Notes under the pieces: model-generated
Database searches by the model: none
What the model saw: only the letters and a program-made list of their open reading frames with translations
Told to the model about the DNA's origin: nothing
In this document: in pieces, positions 1 to 9,023 of the stretch
Layout: each line of letters opens with the position of its first letter
How positions within the stretch are numbered: the stretch's first letter is position 1
NCBI RefSeq assembly: GCF_028553765.1
Contig: NZ_CP067134.1
Span: 2,089,001-2,153,000, forward strand
Reading direction: 5' to 3'
DNA length: 64,000 nucleotides
Source of the DNA: Paracoccus stylophorae
GTDB lineage: Bacteria; Pseudomonadota; Alphaproteobacteria; Rhodobacterales; Rhodobacteraceae
Program-made: the position numbers and the translations under genes

Positions 1-126
1 TTCGGCGTCGATGGCGTCGTCGATCTGTTCCAGCAATTCCCGGCGCGGCAGGAAATCGTCCTCGTCCGGGTCGGACGGCCTGTCGATCGTCTGATCCCTG
101 GGGTCGGGGCGTTCCTCGTCGGTCAT
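1..126 (-). CDS. hypothetical acidic protein, N-terminal 42 residues only
   Basis: The start codon is at 126 on the minus strand and the reading frame stays open to the window edge, so only the N-terminus is visible. A good ribosome binding site (GGAGAGG) sits about six bases upstream of the ATG, which supports a real gene. The visible peptide is very acidic and proline-rich (MTDEERPDPRD, then DPDEDDFLPR) and is probably disordered, followed by what may be a helix. It lies 53 bases downstream of the hisN-like gene on the same strand and could be cotranscribed with it. I do not recognise the family. Confidence 0.6.
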   Translation of the reverse strand, partial: MTDEERPDPRDQTIDRPSDPDEDDFLPRRELLEQIDDAIDAE

Positions 127-179
127 GCGGCCTCTCCTGCGTTGCGCGTCCCGTGTCTCGCCCGGTGCTGCCGGGCCGG

Positions 180-965
180 TCAACCGTTCAGATATGCCAG
201 CGCCTCGCGGTGCAGGCTGGCGGTCGCGGCGGCGATGACCTGCCCGCCCTGCGCCGCCGGCCCGCCCTGCCAGTCGGTGACGATGCCGCCGGCCGCCTCG
301 ACCACCGCCAGAGGGCCTGCGATGTCATAGGGCTGCAACCCGGCCTCGATCACCAGATCGACATGACCCAGCGCCAGCAGCGCATAGGCATAGCAGTCCA
401 GCCCGTATCGCGTCAGCCGCACCCGGTCCGCCACCCGGCGAAAGGCGTTCGCCTCGGCCGGGGTGCCGATCTCGGGAAAGGTCGTCATCAGCGTCGCATC
501 GGCCAGCAGGGCATCGCGCCGCACCGCCAGCCGCCTGCGTCCGCCGGGGCCGGTCAGCTGCGCCCGACCCAGCCCGCCTTCGAACCGTTCGCGCGTATAG
601 GGCTGGTCGATCAGGCCATAGCGGATGCCGTGCCCGTCGCCCAGACCGATCAGCACGCCCCAGCTGGGCGCGCCGCACAGAAAGGCGCGCGTGCCGTCGA
701 TCGGGTCCAGAATCCAGGTCAGCCCGCTGTCGCCGTCCGACAGGCCGAATTCCTCGCCCAGGATCGCGTCCTGCGGCCGACGCCGCGCCAGCACCGCGCG
801 CATGGCGGTTTCGCCGGCGCGGTCGGCCTCGGTCACCGGGTCGAAGCCTGCGGCGCGCTTGTTGTCGGCGATCAGATCGGCGTTGCGAAACAGGGGCAGG
901 ATGGCCGCACGCGCCGCGTCCGCCATCTCATGCGCGGTCTCGATGATCTGCTGTGCGTCGCGCAT
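180..965 (-). CDS. hisN: inositol monophosphatase family protein, likely histidinol-phosphatase
   Basis: 261 residues of the Mg-dependent inositol monophosphatase/FIG superfamily. Visible metal and catalytic motifs are DPVTEAD (42-48), GEE (70-72), WILDPIDGT (84-92, the family signature) and the C-terminal PYDIAG (212-217) carrying the last metal-ligand aspartate D214. Alphaproteobacteria use members of this family (HisN) for the histidinol-phosphate phosphatase step of histidine synthesis; the short lid and the WILDPIDGT signature fit that subgroup better than a general inositol phosphatase, but specificity cannot be proven from sequence. The start at 965 is the ATG that removes a low-complexity upstream extension; no strong SD is visible. 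A CTAGAC motif just upstream (about 1002-1007, complement) could be its -10 element. hisB and hisH of the same pathway lie at 23-24 kb. Confidence 0.82.
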   Translation of the reverse strand: MRDAQQIIETAHEMADAARAAILPLFRNADLIADNKRAAGFDPVTEADRAGETAMRAVLARRRPQDAILGEEFGLSDGDSGLTWILDPIDGTRAFLCGAPSWGVLIGLGDGHGIRYGLIDQPYTRERFEGGLGRAQLTGPGGRRRLAVRRDALLADATLMTTFPEIGTPAEANAFRRVADRVRLTRYGLDCYAYALLALGHVDLVIEAGLQPYDIAGPLAVVEAAGGIVTDWQGGPAAQGGQVIAAATASLHREALAYLNG

Positions 966-1003
966 GTCGTCCCCGGCCGTGGCAAGTTTTCCTGCCGACA
1001 GGT

Positions 1004-1174
1004 CTAGCGGTAACGGACCCTGCCCGCCAGTGCGCGCACCGGGTCGCGGCCGGGAAAACCCGCGCGGACCCGAACGCCGTCGGGGCAGGACAGACGCAGC
1101 GCGACGATGTTGCCGGGCGCAAACGATGTGGAAACGGAACACCCGACCGGCAGCGCGGGGCGGATCGCCGCCAA
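1004..1174 (-). CDS. possible small protein, TTG start
   Basis: In the 269-base gap between the XRE regulator and hisN, one minus-strand frame reads without stops from a TTG at 1174 to TAG at 1006-1004 (56 residues). Its composition is protein-like in this frame (alternating hydrophobic and basic residues, for example NIVALRLSCPDGVRVR) and unlike the arginine/proline-rich shadows in other frames. There is no ATG, no convincing SD and no recognised family, and the TAG may double as the -10 region of hisN. It could be a decayed gene tail or chance. Confidence 0.2.
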   Translation of the reverse strand: MAAIRPALPVGCSVSTSFAPGNIVALRLSCPDGVRVRAGFPGRDPVRALAGRVRYR

Positions 1175-1234
1175 GGCTGGCCGGCGGGTGCGGGCGGTCC
1201 GGCCAGACGCCTAGTCGGCCGAACCGCGGTGCTT

Positions 1235-1594
1235 TCAGGCGGCGTCCGACAGGACCCGCGCCAGTTCGAAGATCTGCCGGCGCTGCGGGGCGGGCATCGC
1301 GTAATAGGCGCGCACCAGTTGCAGCGCCTCCTTGTCGGCCAGGATATCGCCCTCGACCGCGTCGACCGCATCGCCCTCTTGCAGCCCGTCGAAGAAAAAG
1401 CTGACCGGCACATCGACCGCCCGCGCGATGTCCCACAGCCGCGAGGCCGACACCCGGTTCATTCCCGTTTCGTATTTCTGAATCTGCTGAAACTTGATTC
1501 CGACCTTGTCGGCCAGTTGTTGTTGGGTCATTCCGATCATCCAGCGACGATGGCGGATACGCTTACCAACATGAACATCTACACTATGCTTCAT
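1235..1594 (-). CDS. XRE-family helix-turn-helix transcriptional regulator
   Basis: 119 residues with an N-terminal HTH_3 domain at about 12-66: the motif GMTQQQLADKVGI (21-33) is the first helix-turn, followed by FQQIQKYETGMNRVSA (35-50), the recognition helix region typical of lambda-cI/SinR-type repressors. The C-terminal half is acidic and ends in a helix. This compact architecture is common in Rhodobacteraceae as a stand-alone regulator. It is divergently arranged with the quinone oxidoreductase gene, with a 179-base, comparatively AT-rich shared intergenic region (1595-1773), so it may regulate that gene or itself; this is inference from position only. A GGATGGGCG stretch precedes the ATG as a weak SD. 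Confidence 0.88.
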   Translation of the reverse strand: MKHSVDVHVGKRIRHRRWMIGMTQQQLADKVGIKFQQIQKYETGMNRVSASRLWDIARAVDVPVSFFFDGLQEGDAVDAVEGDILADKEALQLVRAYYAMPAPQRRQIFELARVLSDAA

Positions 1595-1773
1595 CGCCCA
1601 TCCTCATGCAATCTCAAGAGGCAATAGCCGAATCCGCCTCAATTATCGAGTGTCAACATGGTAAACAGGGCGCTTCCTGACCAAAAAGACAGGTCTGGCA
1701 TTGCGCGTTGTGCAGGTTTCGGGGACAACGCCCAAACGAATGAACTCACTGTCTTATTTTTTCGGAGACTGCG

Positions 1774-2742
1774 ATGTCCGACGCCATCCGAATCGCCCGT
1801 GTCGAGGTTTTGGGACAGGACCCGGTCCTGCGCACCGCGCCCCCGCCCCGGCCTGCCCCCGATCGGGTGCTGGTCCGGATGCGCGCCGCGGCGCTGAATT
1901 TCGCCGATCTGCTGAAGGCCAGGGGACAGTATCAGGAACCGGCCGACCCGCCCTTCGTCCCCGGGCTGGAAGGCGCGGGCGAGGTCGTGGCGGCGCCGCC
2001 GGACAGCCGCCTTGCGCCCGGCGACCGCGTCGCGATCAGCGCCGCCGGCACGATGGCGCAGATGGTGGCGGTGCCCGTGGATGCCTGCCACCCCATCCCC
2101 GACGGGATGAGCTTTGCGCAGGCCGCCGGGTTCCAGATCGCCTATGGCACCAGCCATCTGGCGCTGGATCTGCGCGCCGGGCTGCGCCCGAACGAGACGC
2201 TGGCGGTTCTGGGCGCGGCGGGCGGCGTGGGGCTGACCGCGGTCGAGATCGGGCGCGCGATGGGCGCGCACGTCATCGGCATCGCCCGCGGCGCCGACCG
2301 TCTGGACACCGTGCGCGACGCCGGCGCCCATCGCGTGATCGACAGCGCCGACACCCCCAACCTGAAATCGGCGCTGCGCGATCTGGGCGGGGTGGACGTC
2401 GTCTATGACCCCGTCGGCGACACGGCGGGCGAGGCCGCGTTCGGGGCGCTGAAACGCGGCGGCAGGTTTCTTGTCATCGGCTTTGCCGGCGGCCGCCCCC
2501 CCGCACTGCCGCTGAACCACGCCCTGGTCAAGAACATCGCGATCCACGGCTTTTACTGGGGCGGATACCGGCAGTTGCAGCCGCAGGCCCTGCACGACAG
2601 CATGGAGGCGCTGTTCGACCTGTTCCGCGACGGCAAGCTGCATCCCGTCGCGGGCACGACCCTGCCGCTGGAGCGGCTGGCCGAGGGGTATGAGCTGCTG
2701 CGCAGCCGCAAATCTGTGGGAAAGATCGTGATAACCTTGTGA
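1774..2742 (+). CDS. NADPH:quinone oxidoreductase family protein (MDR superfamily)
   Basis: 322 residues, the usual length of zinc-free medium-chain dehydrogenase/reductases of the quinone oxidoreductase type. The N-terminal GroES-like domain contains ALNFADLLKARGQY (40-53), the family pattern in which the zinc ligands are absent. The Rossmann motif GAAGGVG lies at 147-153 for NAD(P)H binding, and the C-terminal GKIVITL is typical. The predicted role is cytosolic NADPH-dependent reduction of quinones or enoyl/enone substrates; the true substrate is unknown. The ATG is preceded by CGGAGAC, a good SD. It is divergent from the XRE regulator and followed 104 bases later by the BI-1 gene. Confidence 0.87.
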   Translation: MSDAIRIARVEVLGQDPVLRTAPPPRPAPDRVLVRMRAAALNFADLLKARGQYQEPADPPFVPGLEGAGEVVAAPPDSRLAPGDRVAISAAGTMAQMVAVPVDACHPIPDGMSFAQAAGFQIAYGTSHLALDLRAGLRPNETLAVLGAAGGVGLTAVEIGRAMGAHVIGIARGADRLDTVRDAGAHRVIDSADTPNLKSALRDLGGVDVVYDPVGDTAGEAAFGALKRGGRFLVIGFAGGRPPALPLNHALVKNIAIHGFYWGGYRQLQPQALHDSMEALFDLFRDGKLHPVAGTTLPLERLAEGYELLRSRKSVGKIVITL

Positions 2743-2756
2743 TGGCGCGATTTTGA

Positions 2757-2779
2757 CGCGGTTTCAGCATTGAAACGCG
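2757..2779. other. inverted repeat downstream of the quinone oxidoreductase gene
   Basis: CGC-G-GTTTCA / TGAAAC-GCG forms a nine-base-pair stem with one bulged G and a GCAT loop, 15 bases after the oxidoreductase stop. There is no T-run, so it may be a weak terminator, an mRNA-end stem, or an operator for the following gene. Confidence 0.3.
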
Positions 2780-2846
2780 GGGCCGACCTGCCAATATGGG
2801 ACGCATATGCAGGGGACTTCCCCGCACCGCCTGAGAGGGAGAGACT

Positions 2847-3593
2847 ATGGCAGATTACAACACCTACCGCACCGCGCAGGGCGTCGGCACCCGCTCGGCG
2901 GCGGTCGATGAGGGCCTGCGGGCCTATATGAACCGTGTTTATGGGCTGATGTCGGTCGGAATGATTGTGACCGCCGTCTTCGCCTACGGCATCAGCACGA
3001 TGGCCGTCGATGCCAGCGGCCAGCTGACGCAGCTGGGCGCCACGATCTATACCACGCCGCTGAAATGGGTGATCATGTTCGCGCCGCTGCTGATGGTGTT
3101 CGCGTTCGGCGCGGCGCTGAACCGGCTGTCGGTGCAGGCCGCGACGCTGATGTTCTATACCTTCGCGGCGCTGATGGGTCTGTCCATCAGCTGGATCTTC
3201 ATGGCCTATACGGACTTCTCGATCGTGCAGACCTTCCTTGTGACGGCCATCGCCTTTGCGGGCCTGTCGCTGTGGGGATACACGACCAAGAAGGACATTT
3301 CCGGCTGGGGCAGCTTCCTGATCATGGGCGTGATCGGCCTGATCGTCGCCATGATCGTGAACATCTTCCTGCAAAGCTCGGCGATGCAGTTCGCCATCTC
3401 GAGCCTGGGCGTGCTGATCTTTGCCGGCCTGACCGCCTATGACACGCAGAACATCAAGAACACCTATCTGCAGATGCAGAACTCGGACAGCGATTTCATC
3501 GGCAAGGCCGCCATCATGGGTGCGTTGCAGCTGTATCTCGACTTCCTGAACCTGTTCATGTTCCTGTTGCAGTTCATGGGCAACCGCGAGTGA
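2847..3593 (+). CDS. Bax inhibitor-1/YccA family membrane protein
   Basis: 248 residues with seven predicted transmembrane segments beginning near residue 34 (VYGLMSVGMIVTAVFAYG) and covering the rest of the protein, the normal BI-1/YccA (UPF0005) architecture. The conserved C-terminal aspartate motif of the family is visible as AYDTQNIKNTY, followed by the LYLDFLNLFMFLLQ segment that ends almost all members. Bacterial relatives act as inner-membrane pH-sensitive calcium-leak channels (BsYetJ) or FtsH interactors (YccA); which applies here is unknown. The ATG has GAGAGGGAGAG just upstream, an excellent SD. It is monocistronic, bounded by a strong terminator at 3626. Confidence 0.93.
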   Translation: MADYNTYRTAQGVGTRSAAVDEGLRAYMNRVYGLMSVGMIVTAVFAYGISTMAVDASGQLTQLGATIYTTPLKWVIMFAPLLMVFAFGAALNRLSVQAATLMFYTFAALMGLSISWIFMAYTDFSIVQTFLVTAIAFAGLSLWGYTTKKDISGWGSFLIMGVIGLIVAMIVNIFLQSSAMQFAISSLGVLIFAGLTAYDTQNIKNTYLQMQNSDSDFIGKAAIMGALQLYLDFLNLFMFLLQFMGNRE

Positions 3594-3625
3594 TCGCGGC
3601 GCAGATCCAAGGCTGAACGCACTGA

Positions 3626-3651
3626 AAAGGCCGGGCGATTGCCCGGCCTTT
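3626..3651. terminator. bidirectional intrinsic terminator between BI-1 gene and ychF
   Basis: AAAGGCCGGGC / GCCCGGCCTTT forms an 11-base-pair perfect stem with a GATT loop. An A-run on the left and T-run on the right arm allow termination of both convergent transcripts. Confidence 0.85.
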
Positions 3652-3698
3652 GTCGTCTGCGCGATGATGTGACCTGCGCAAGGTCGCGCAACATCACG

Positions 3699-4796
3699 TC
3701 AGGCGTTGAACAGGAAATGCAGCACGTCGCCGTCCTTGACCTCATAGGACTTGCCCTCGACGCGCAGCTTGCCCGCCTCGCGCGCGCCCGCCTCGCCCTG
3801 GCCGGCGATGTAATCGTCATAGGCCACGGTCTCGGCGCGGATGAAGCCCTTTTCGAAATCGCCGTGGATCACACCGGCCGCCTGCGGGGCCAGCGTGCCC
3901 TTGCGGATGGTCCAGGCCCGCGCCTCCTTGGGGCCGACGGTGAAATAGGTCTGCAAGCCCAGAAGCTCGTATCCGGCCCGGATCAGCCGGTCCAGCCCGG
4001 CCTCGTCCAGCCCCATCTCGGTCAGGAACATCCGGGCTTCCTCGGGGTCAAGCTGGCTGATCTCTTCCTCGATCCGGGCGGAGATCACCACATGGCCCAT
4101 GCCCTGCGCCTCGGCCATCTCGGCCACGCGCGCGGACCAGTCATTGCCGGTGGCGGCGTCGTCCTCGGACACGTTGCAGACGAACAGCACCGGCTTGGCG
4201 GTCAGCAATTGCAGCATGTTCCACGCCTTGCGCTCATCCTCGGACACCTCGACCGTGCGCGCCGGGCGCCCGTCCTCCAGCACCGCCAGCGCGCGTTTCA
4301 ACAACGATTCCTGCGATGCGGCATCCTTGTCGCCGCCCTTCAGCTTGCGGGTCAGGTTGGCCAGCCTGCGTTCGATGGATTCCATGTCCGCGATCATCAG
4401 CTCGGTCTCGATCACCTCGGCGTCGGCGATGGGATCGACCCGCCCCTCGACATGGGTGACATCGCCATCCTCGAAGCAGCGCAGCACGTGGGCGATGGCG
4501 TCCACCTCGCGGATATTGGCCAGGAACTGGTTGCCCAAGCCCTCGCCCTTGCTGGCGCCCTTCACCAGACCGGCGATATCCACGAAGGTGATCCGCGTCG
4601 GCACGATCTGCCGGCTGCCGGCGATCTCGGCCAGCCGCTCCAGCCGCGGATCGGGCACCGCGACCTCGCCCACATTCGGCTCGATGGTGCAGAAGGGGAA
4701 ATTCGCGGCCTGGGCGGCGGCGGTCCGGGTCAGCGCGTTGAACAGCGTGGATTTGCCCACGTTCGGCAGCCCGACAATCCCCATCCGAAAGCCCAT
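3699..4796 (-). CDS. ychF: redox-regulated P-loop ATPase/GTPase YchF (Obg-like)
   Basis: 365 residues, matching the roughly 363 of characterised YchF. The P-loop GLPNVGKS is at 9-16, followed by the switch sequences and a coiled-coil insertion; the NVSE motif in LFVCNVSEDD replaces the usual NKxD of GTPases, which is why YchF/OLA1 proteins prefer ATP. The C-terminal TGS domain ends with KDGDVLHFLFN. YchF is a ribosome-associated translation/oxidative stress regulator. I chose MGFRMGIVG at 4796 because the longer open frame upstream is unlike any YchF and because AAAGGG sits at SD distance. It is divergent from trpA and convergent with the BI-1 gene. Confidence 0.96.
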   Translation of the reverse strand: MGFRMGIVGLPNVGKSTLFNALTRTAAAQAANFPFCTIEPNVGEVAVPDPRLERLAEIAGSRQIVPTRITFVDIAGLVKGASKGEGLGNQFLANIREVDAIAHVLRCFEDGDVTHVEGRVDPIADAEVIETELMIADMESIERRLANLTRKLKGGDKDAASQESLLKRALAVLEDGRPARTVEVSEDERKAWNMLQLLTAKPVLFVCNVSEDDAATGNDWSARVAEMAEAQGMGHVVISARIEEEISQLDPEEARMFLTEMGLDEAGLDRLIRAGYELLGLQTYFTVGPKEARAWTIRKGTLAPQAAGVIHGDFEKGFIRAETVAYDDYIAGQGEAGAREAGKLRVEGKSYEVKDGDVLHFLFNA

Positions 4797-4865
4797 GATC
4801 GCACCCTTTCCCTGAATTTCGCCGCTGTTTAGGCCCCCTGCCGGGCCAAGTCCAGCCTGCGCGGA

Positions 4866-4893
4866 TTGCGCAGCGCGGGCATCGCGGCTAGTG
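4866..4893 (+). promoter_or_regulatory. candidate housekeeping promoter for trpA
   Basis: TTGCGC (4866-4871), 16-base spacer, CTAGTG (4888-4893), about 28 bases before the trpA ATG. The same TTGnnn-N16-CTAgnn layout recurs before the atp operon. Assignment by eye only. Confidence 0.4.
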
Positions 4894-4921
4894 CTGGGGC
4901 GCGACCAAGACGGGGACGGAC

Positions 4922-5719
4922 ATGACCAGAATCGACAAGCGTTTTCAGGCGTTGCGGGCCAAGGGCAGGAAGGCCTTCGTGACCTACATGATGGCATCTG
5001 ACCCCGACGATGCGACCGCGTTGCAGATCATGCAGGGCCTGCCGCAGGCCGGGGTGGACATCATCGAACTGGGCATGCCCTTTACCGATCCGATGGCCGA
5101 CGGACCCACCATCCAGGCCGCAGCACAGCGCGCCCTGGCCCAAGGCGGCAGCGTCACCCGCACGCTGGACATGGTGCGCGAATTCCGCCGCCGCGACGAT
5201 GAGACGCCGGTGGTGCTGATGGGCTATTACAACCCGATCTACGCGCGCCCCGGCGGGGTGGATCAGTTCCTGACCGATGCGGTCGCGGCGGGCGTCGATG
5301 GGCTGATCGTGGTCGATCTGCCGCCCGAGGAAGACGACGAGCTGTGCCTGCCCGCCGGCCGCGCGGGTCTGAACTTCATCCGGCTGGCCACGCCCACCAC
5401 CGACGACCGCCGCCTGCCCGCCGTGGTCCGCAATACCAGCGGCTTCGTCTATTACGTCAGCGTGACCGGAATCACCGGCGGCCCCGCCGCCAACGCCGCC
5501 GAAATCGCCCCCGAGGTCGCGCGCATCCAGAAGGCCGCCGATCTGCCGGTGGTGGTGGGTTTCGGCATCTCGACCCCCGAGGCCGCCGGGCAGATCGCCG
5601 CCATCGCCGATGGCTGCGTGGTGGGCAGCGCCATCGTCAAGCGCATCGGCGAAGGCCGCCCCGTCCCCGAGATCCTCGATTTCGTGCGCGATCTGGCTCA
5701 GGGCGCGCATCGCGGATGA
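4922..5719 (+). CDS. trpA: tryptophan synthase alpha subunit
   Basis: 265 residues, full length. Cleaves indole-3-glycerol phosphate to indole and glyceraldehyde-3-phosphate in the cytosolic alpha2beta2 complex. The catalytic residues fall at canonical numbering: E49 in [10 protein letters not shown] and D60 in PMADGPTIQ; the phosphate-binding loops VGFGIST and VVGSAIV are present near the C-terminus. trpB and trpF are not adjacent in this window, so trpA is detached from its partner here. The stop overlaps the start of the following VOC-protein gene (ATGA), which predicts translational coupling. Confidence 0.97.
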   Translation: MTRIDKRFQALRAKGRKAFVTYMMASDPDDATALQIMQGLPQAGVDIIELGMPFTDPMADGPTIQAAAQRALAQGGSVTRTLDMVREFRRRDDETPVVLMGYYNPIYARPGGVDQFLTDAVAAGVDGLIVVDLPPEEDDELCLPAGRAGLNFIRLATPTTDDRRLPAVVRNTSGFVYYVSVTGITGGPAANAAEIAPEVARIQKAADLPVVVGFGISTPEAAGQIAAIADGCVVGSAIVKRIGEGRPVPEILDFVRDLAQGAHRG

Positions 5720-6297
5720 GCGTCGGCGAATTCGACCATCTGGCCATCGCCGCCCGCACCCTGGCCGAGGGGGCGGCGTGGTTGCAGGACCGGCTGGGCG
5801 TGGCCTTGCAGCCGGGCGGCAAGCACCCGTCGATGGGCACGCACAACATGCTGGTCTCGCTGGGGCCGCGCGAATATCTGGAACTGATCGCCATCGACCC
5901 CGACGCCCCCGCACCCGGTCGCCCGCGCTGGTTCGGGCTGGACGATTTCGACGGCCCGCCGCGCATCGCCGGCTGGGTGATCCGGCAGACCCCGCTGACC
6001 GCGCCCCCGGGCACCCGCATCGCGCAGGCCAGCCGCGGCGATCTGCGCTGGCGCATCACCGTGCCCGACGCGGGCCAGATGGCGGGCGCGGGCGCGGTGC
6101 CGATGCGGATCGACTGGGGCGATGGCGCGCATCCCTGCGACAGCCTGCCCGACCAGGGCCTGCGCCTGACCGGGCTGACGCTGCGCGCCCCGGTGCCGCT
6201 GTCCCTGCCGCTGGACGATGCACGCATTGCGGTCGCGACCGGGCCCGCGCGCCTTGCCGCCCGCATCGCCACGCCCACTGGTGCGGCGGAACTGTAG
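5716..6297 (+). CDS. VOC family (glyoxalase-like) protein
   Basis: 193 residues starting at the ATG that overlaps the trpA stop by four bases. The N-terminus [18 protein letters not shown] and the following [17 protein letters not shown] match the Glyoxalase_3-like (VOC superfamily) fold, in which H8 of DHLAIA and a later glutamate (EYLELIAID) are the expected metal ligands. Function is unassigned; members of this group are often annotated only as VOC proteins. Its conserved-looking overlap with trpA suggests cotranscription, not necessarily a role in tryptophan synthesis. Confidence 0.8.
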   Translation: MSVGEFDHLAIAARTLAEGAAWLQDRLGVALQPGGKHPSMGTHNMLVSLGPREYLELIAIDPDAPAPGRPRWFGLDDFDGPPRIAGWVIRQTPLTAPPGTRIAQASRGDLRWRITVPDAGQMAGAGAVPMRIDWGDGAHPCDSLPDQGLRLTGLTLRAPVPLSLPLDDARIAVATGPARLAARIATPTGAAEL

Positions 6298-6402
6298 CCG
6301 CGCGTCCGCCGTTCCGTGGAACCTGCCGCCCCCGCGCGCCAGCCTCCTGCGACAGGTTCGCCCCTATCGCGCGGACACCAAGCCGGATAGAGTGCCGACC
6401 CG

Positions 6403-7131
6403 ATGGATATGACCGCGCCCGGACCGGACTGCCCGAATCTGCCGAAGCCCCGCAGCTTCTGGCAGCGGATCGGCGACCGCATGGCGGCGCTGCTGGGTCG
6501 CCAGCCCTCGACCACGCCGCCCGAACGCTCGGTCGCGTTCACCATCGCGGTGATCGCGCTGGGCGCCAAGCTGGCCAAGGCCGACGGCACCGTGGCGCGG
6601 TCCGAGGTGACGGCGTTCCGGCGCGTCTTCATCATCCCGCGCGCCGAGGAAAAGAACGCCGCCCGCGTCTTCGATCTGGCGCGGCAGGATGTCGCCGGCT
6701 TCGACGCCTGGGCGCGCCGGATCGCGGCGATGTTTCCGCCCGGCGATCCGGTGCTGGAGGACGTGCTGGAAGGGCTGTGCATCATCGCCGTCGCGGATGG
6801 TGACATGCACCAGGCCGAGATCGTGTTTCTGGACGAGGTCGGGCGCATCTTCGGCCTCAGCCCGTCGCGCATCGCCGCCATCCGCGCCCGCCACGACCCC
6901 AAGGCTGGTTGCCCGCCCTGCGAGGTGCTGGGCATCCCCATCGAGACCCCCCTGCCCGAGGCGCGCAAACGCTGGCGCGACCTGATCCGCGAGGCCCATC
7001 CCGACCGCGCCATCGCCCGCGGCCTGCCGCCCGAGGCCGTGCGCCTGGCCGAGGCCCGCACCCGCCGCCTGAACGAGGCGTGGGAAAAGTTCCGCGACAT
7101 GCATGGCGGCCCCGGCCACAGCCCCGCCTGA
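6403..7131 (+). CDS. TerB-like/J-domain (DjlA-like) protein
   Basis: 242 residues. A TerB-like helical domain covers about 43-155 (KLAKADGTVARSEVTAFRR, then the second repeat AVADGDMHQAEIVFLDEV), and a C-terminal J-domain follows with the HPD tripeptide at 199-201 (REAHPDRAIARG). This is the DjlA domain order, but the N-terminal membrane anchor of E. coli DjlA is missing, so a cytosolic DnaK co-chaperone is expected. ATG codons at 6403 and 6409 are both possible starts; no strong SD separates them. It is followed after 56 bases by dnaX on the same strand. Confidence 0.83.
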   Translation: MDMTAPGPDCPNLPKPRSFWQRIGDRMAALLGRQPSTTPPERSVAFTIAVIALGAKLAKADGTVARSEVTAFRRVFIIPRAEEKNAARVFDLARQDVAGFDAWARRIAAMFPPGDPVLEDVLEGLCIIAVADGDMHQAEIVFLDEVGRIFGLSPSRIAAIRARHDPKAGCPPCEVLGIPIETPLPEARKRWRDLIREAHPDRAIARGLPPEAVRLAEARTRRLNEAWEKFRDMHGGPGHSPA

Positions 7132-7187
7132 GGCGGTTGTGACCCCGCCAGCGCCCCGTTACAGTGGCGCAAACACCCGGGTGACGG

Positions 7188-9019
7188 ATGAGCGAGACGC
7201 AGCAGACATATCAGGTCCTGGCGCGGAAATACCGGCCCGAAACCTTCGCCGATCTGGTCGGTCAGGATGCGATGGTGCGCACGCTGAAGAACGCGTTTGC
7301 CGCCGACCGCATCGCGCAGGCCTTCATCATGACCGGCATCCGCGGCACCGGAAAGACCACCACCGCGCGGATCATCGCCAAGGGCATGAACTGCATCGGC
7401 CCCGACGGCCAGGGCGGGCCGACCACCGAACCCTGCGGCGTCTGCGAACATTGCGTCGCCATCAGCGAAGGCCGCCATGTCGATGTGCTGGAAATGGACG
7501 CGGCCAGCCATACCGGCGTCCAGAACATCCGCGACGCCATCATCGAGACGGTCAGCTATCAGCCCGCCTCGGCCCGCTACAAGATCTTCATCATCGACGA
7601 GGTGCACATGCTGTCGACCAGCGCGTTCAACGCGCTGCTGAAGACGCTCGAGGAACCGCCGCCGCATGTGAAATTCATCTTCGCCACCACCGAAATCCGC
7701 AAGGTGCCGGTCACGGTGCTGTCGCGCTGCCAGCGTTTCGATCTGCGCCGGATCGAGCCCGAGGTGATGATCGCGCTGCTCGACCGCATCGCCATGGCGG
7801 AAAACGCGCAGATCAGCGGCGATGCGCTGGCCCTGATCACCCGCGCCGCCGAAGGTTCGGCCCGCGACGCCACCAGCCTGCTGGATCAGGCGATCAGCCA
7901 CGGTGCCGGCCAGACGACCGCCGATCAGGTCCGCGCCATGCTGGGCCTGGCCGACCGCGGCCGCGTGATCGACCTGTTCGACATGATCCTGCGCGGCGAT
8001 GCGGCGGCGGCGCTGACCGAGCTGCAATCGCAATATGCCGACGGCGCCGACCCGATCGCGGTGCTGCGCGACCTGGCCGAGATCACGCACTGGGTCTCGG
8101 TCGTCAAGATCACGCCCGAGGCGATCGAGGACCCGACGATCTCGCCCGACGAACGCACGCGCGGACAGGACCTGGCCGACCGCCTGCCGATGCGCGTGCT
8201 GACGCGCCTGTGGCAGATGCTGCTGAAGGCGCTGGACGAGGTCTCGGCCGCCCCGAACGCGATGATGGCGGCAGAGATGGCGATCATCCGGCTGACCCAT
8301 GTGGCCGACCTGCCCGACCCCGAATCGCTGATCCGCAAGGTCCAGCAGGCGCAGGCGGCCGGCGATTTCACCCGCGCATCCGCGCCCCCGGCCGCACCCC
8401 AAACCGCGCCCGCGCCGCAGCCGGCCCCGCAGCACACGACGCAGCAGGCCCCCGCGCCGCCACCCGCCCCGCGCCAACCCCCACCGCCGGCGTCCCGCGC
8501 AGCGGCGCGGCAACGGCGCTGGCCGTGGCCCCCGACGCCTTCGCGGCTTATCCCGATTTCGACGCCGTGCTGGACCTGATCCGCCGCATGGGCGACATGC
8601 TGCTGCTGGTGCAGGTCGAAAACCACGTCGCGCTGGCCCGTTACAGCCCCGGACGGATCGAATTCGAACCGCGCGGAAACGCCCCCGCCGATCTGGCCTC
8701 GCGGCTGGCCGAACGGCTGCGCGGCTGGTGCGGCGGACAGCGCTGGACGGTCAGCGTGACCGGAACCGGCGGCGCCCCCACCATCGCCGAACAACGCGCG
8801 GCGCAGATGGCGCAGGCACGCGAACGCGCGCTGGACCTGCCCATCGTGCAGCAGGTGATGGCCGCCTTCCCGCAGGCCCGGCTGAAGACCGTGACCCGGA
8901 TCGACCCCGACCCGGACACCACCCCCGACATCGCGGCCGACGGCGCCGCGAACCCCCATGACACCCAGGGACCCCTTGCCGAGATCGAGGAATGGGACCC
9001 GTTCGAGGATGAGGATTGA
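7188..9019 (+). CDS. dnaX: DNA polymerase III gamma/tau subunit, with an apparent frameshift
   Basis: Clamp-loader ATPase. N-terminal AAA+ domain: P-loop GIRGTGKTT (about 50-58), four zinc-ligand cysteines C69, C83, C86, C89, Walker B IIDEVH (135-140) and the SRC sensor motif (179-181). After a proline/alanine-rich linker the original frame runs into a stop at 8577-8579, giving 463 residues. The conserved tau C-terminal region (TALAVAPDAF onward to WDPFEDED and the stop at 9017) is in the -1 frame. The two frames join cleanly at a C5 run (8478-8482): one extra C would give a normal 610-residue tau. Either the assembly lacks one C, the gene is mutated, or a frameshift produces two products. 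It is followed by ybaB and recR, the usual gene order. Confidence 0.9.
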
Positions 9020-9023
9020 GACG

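Noticed and set aside
5637..8513. 958-codon minus-strand frame over the VOC, TerB/J-domain and dnaX genes
   Set aside because: Antisense to well-supported genes, low-complexity Arg/Gly composition, no motif.
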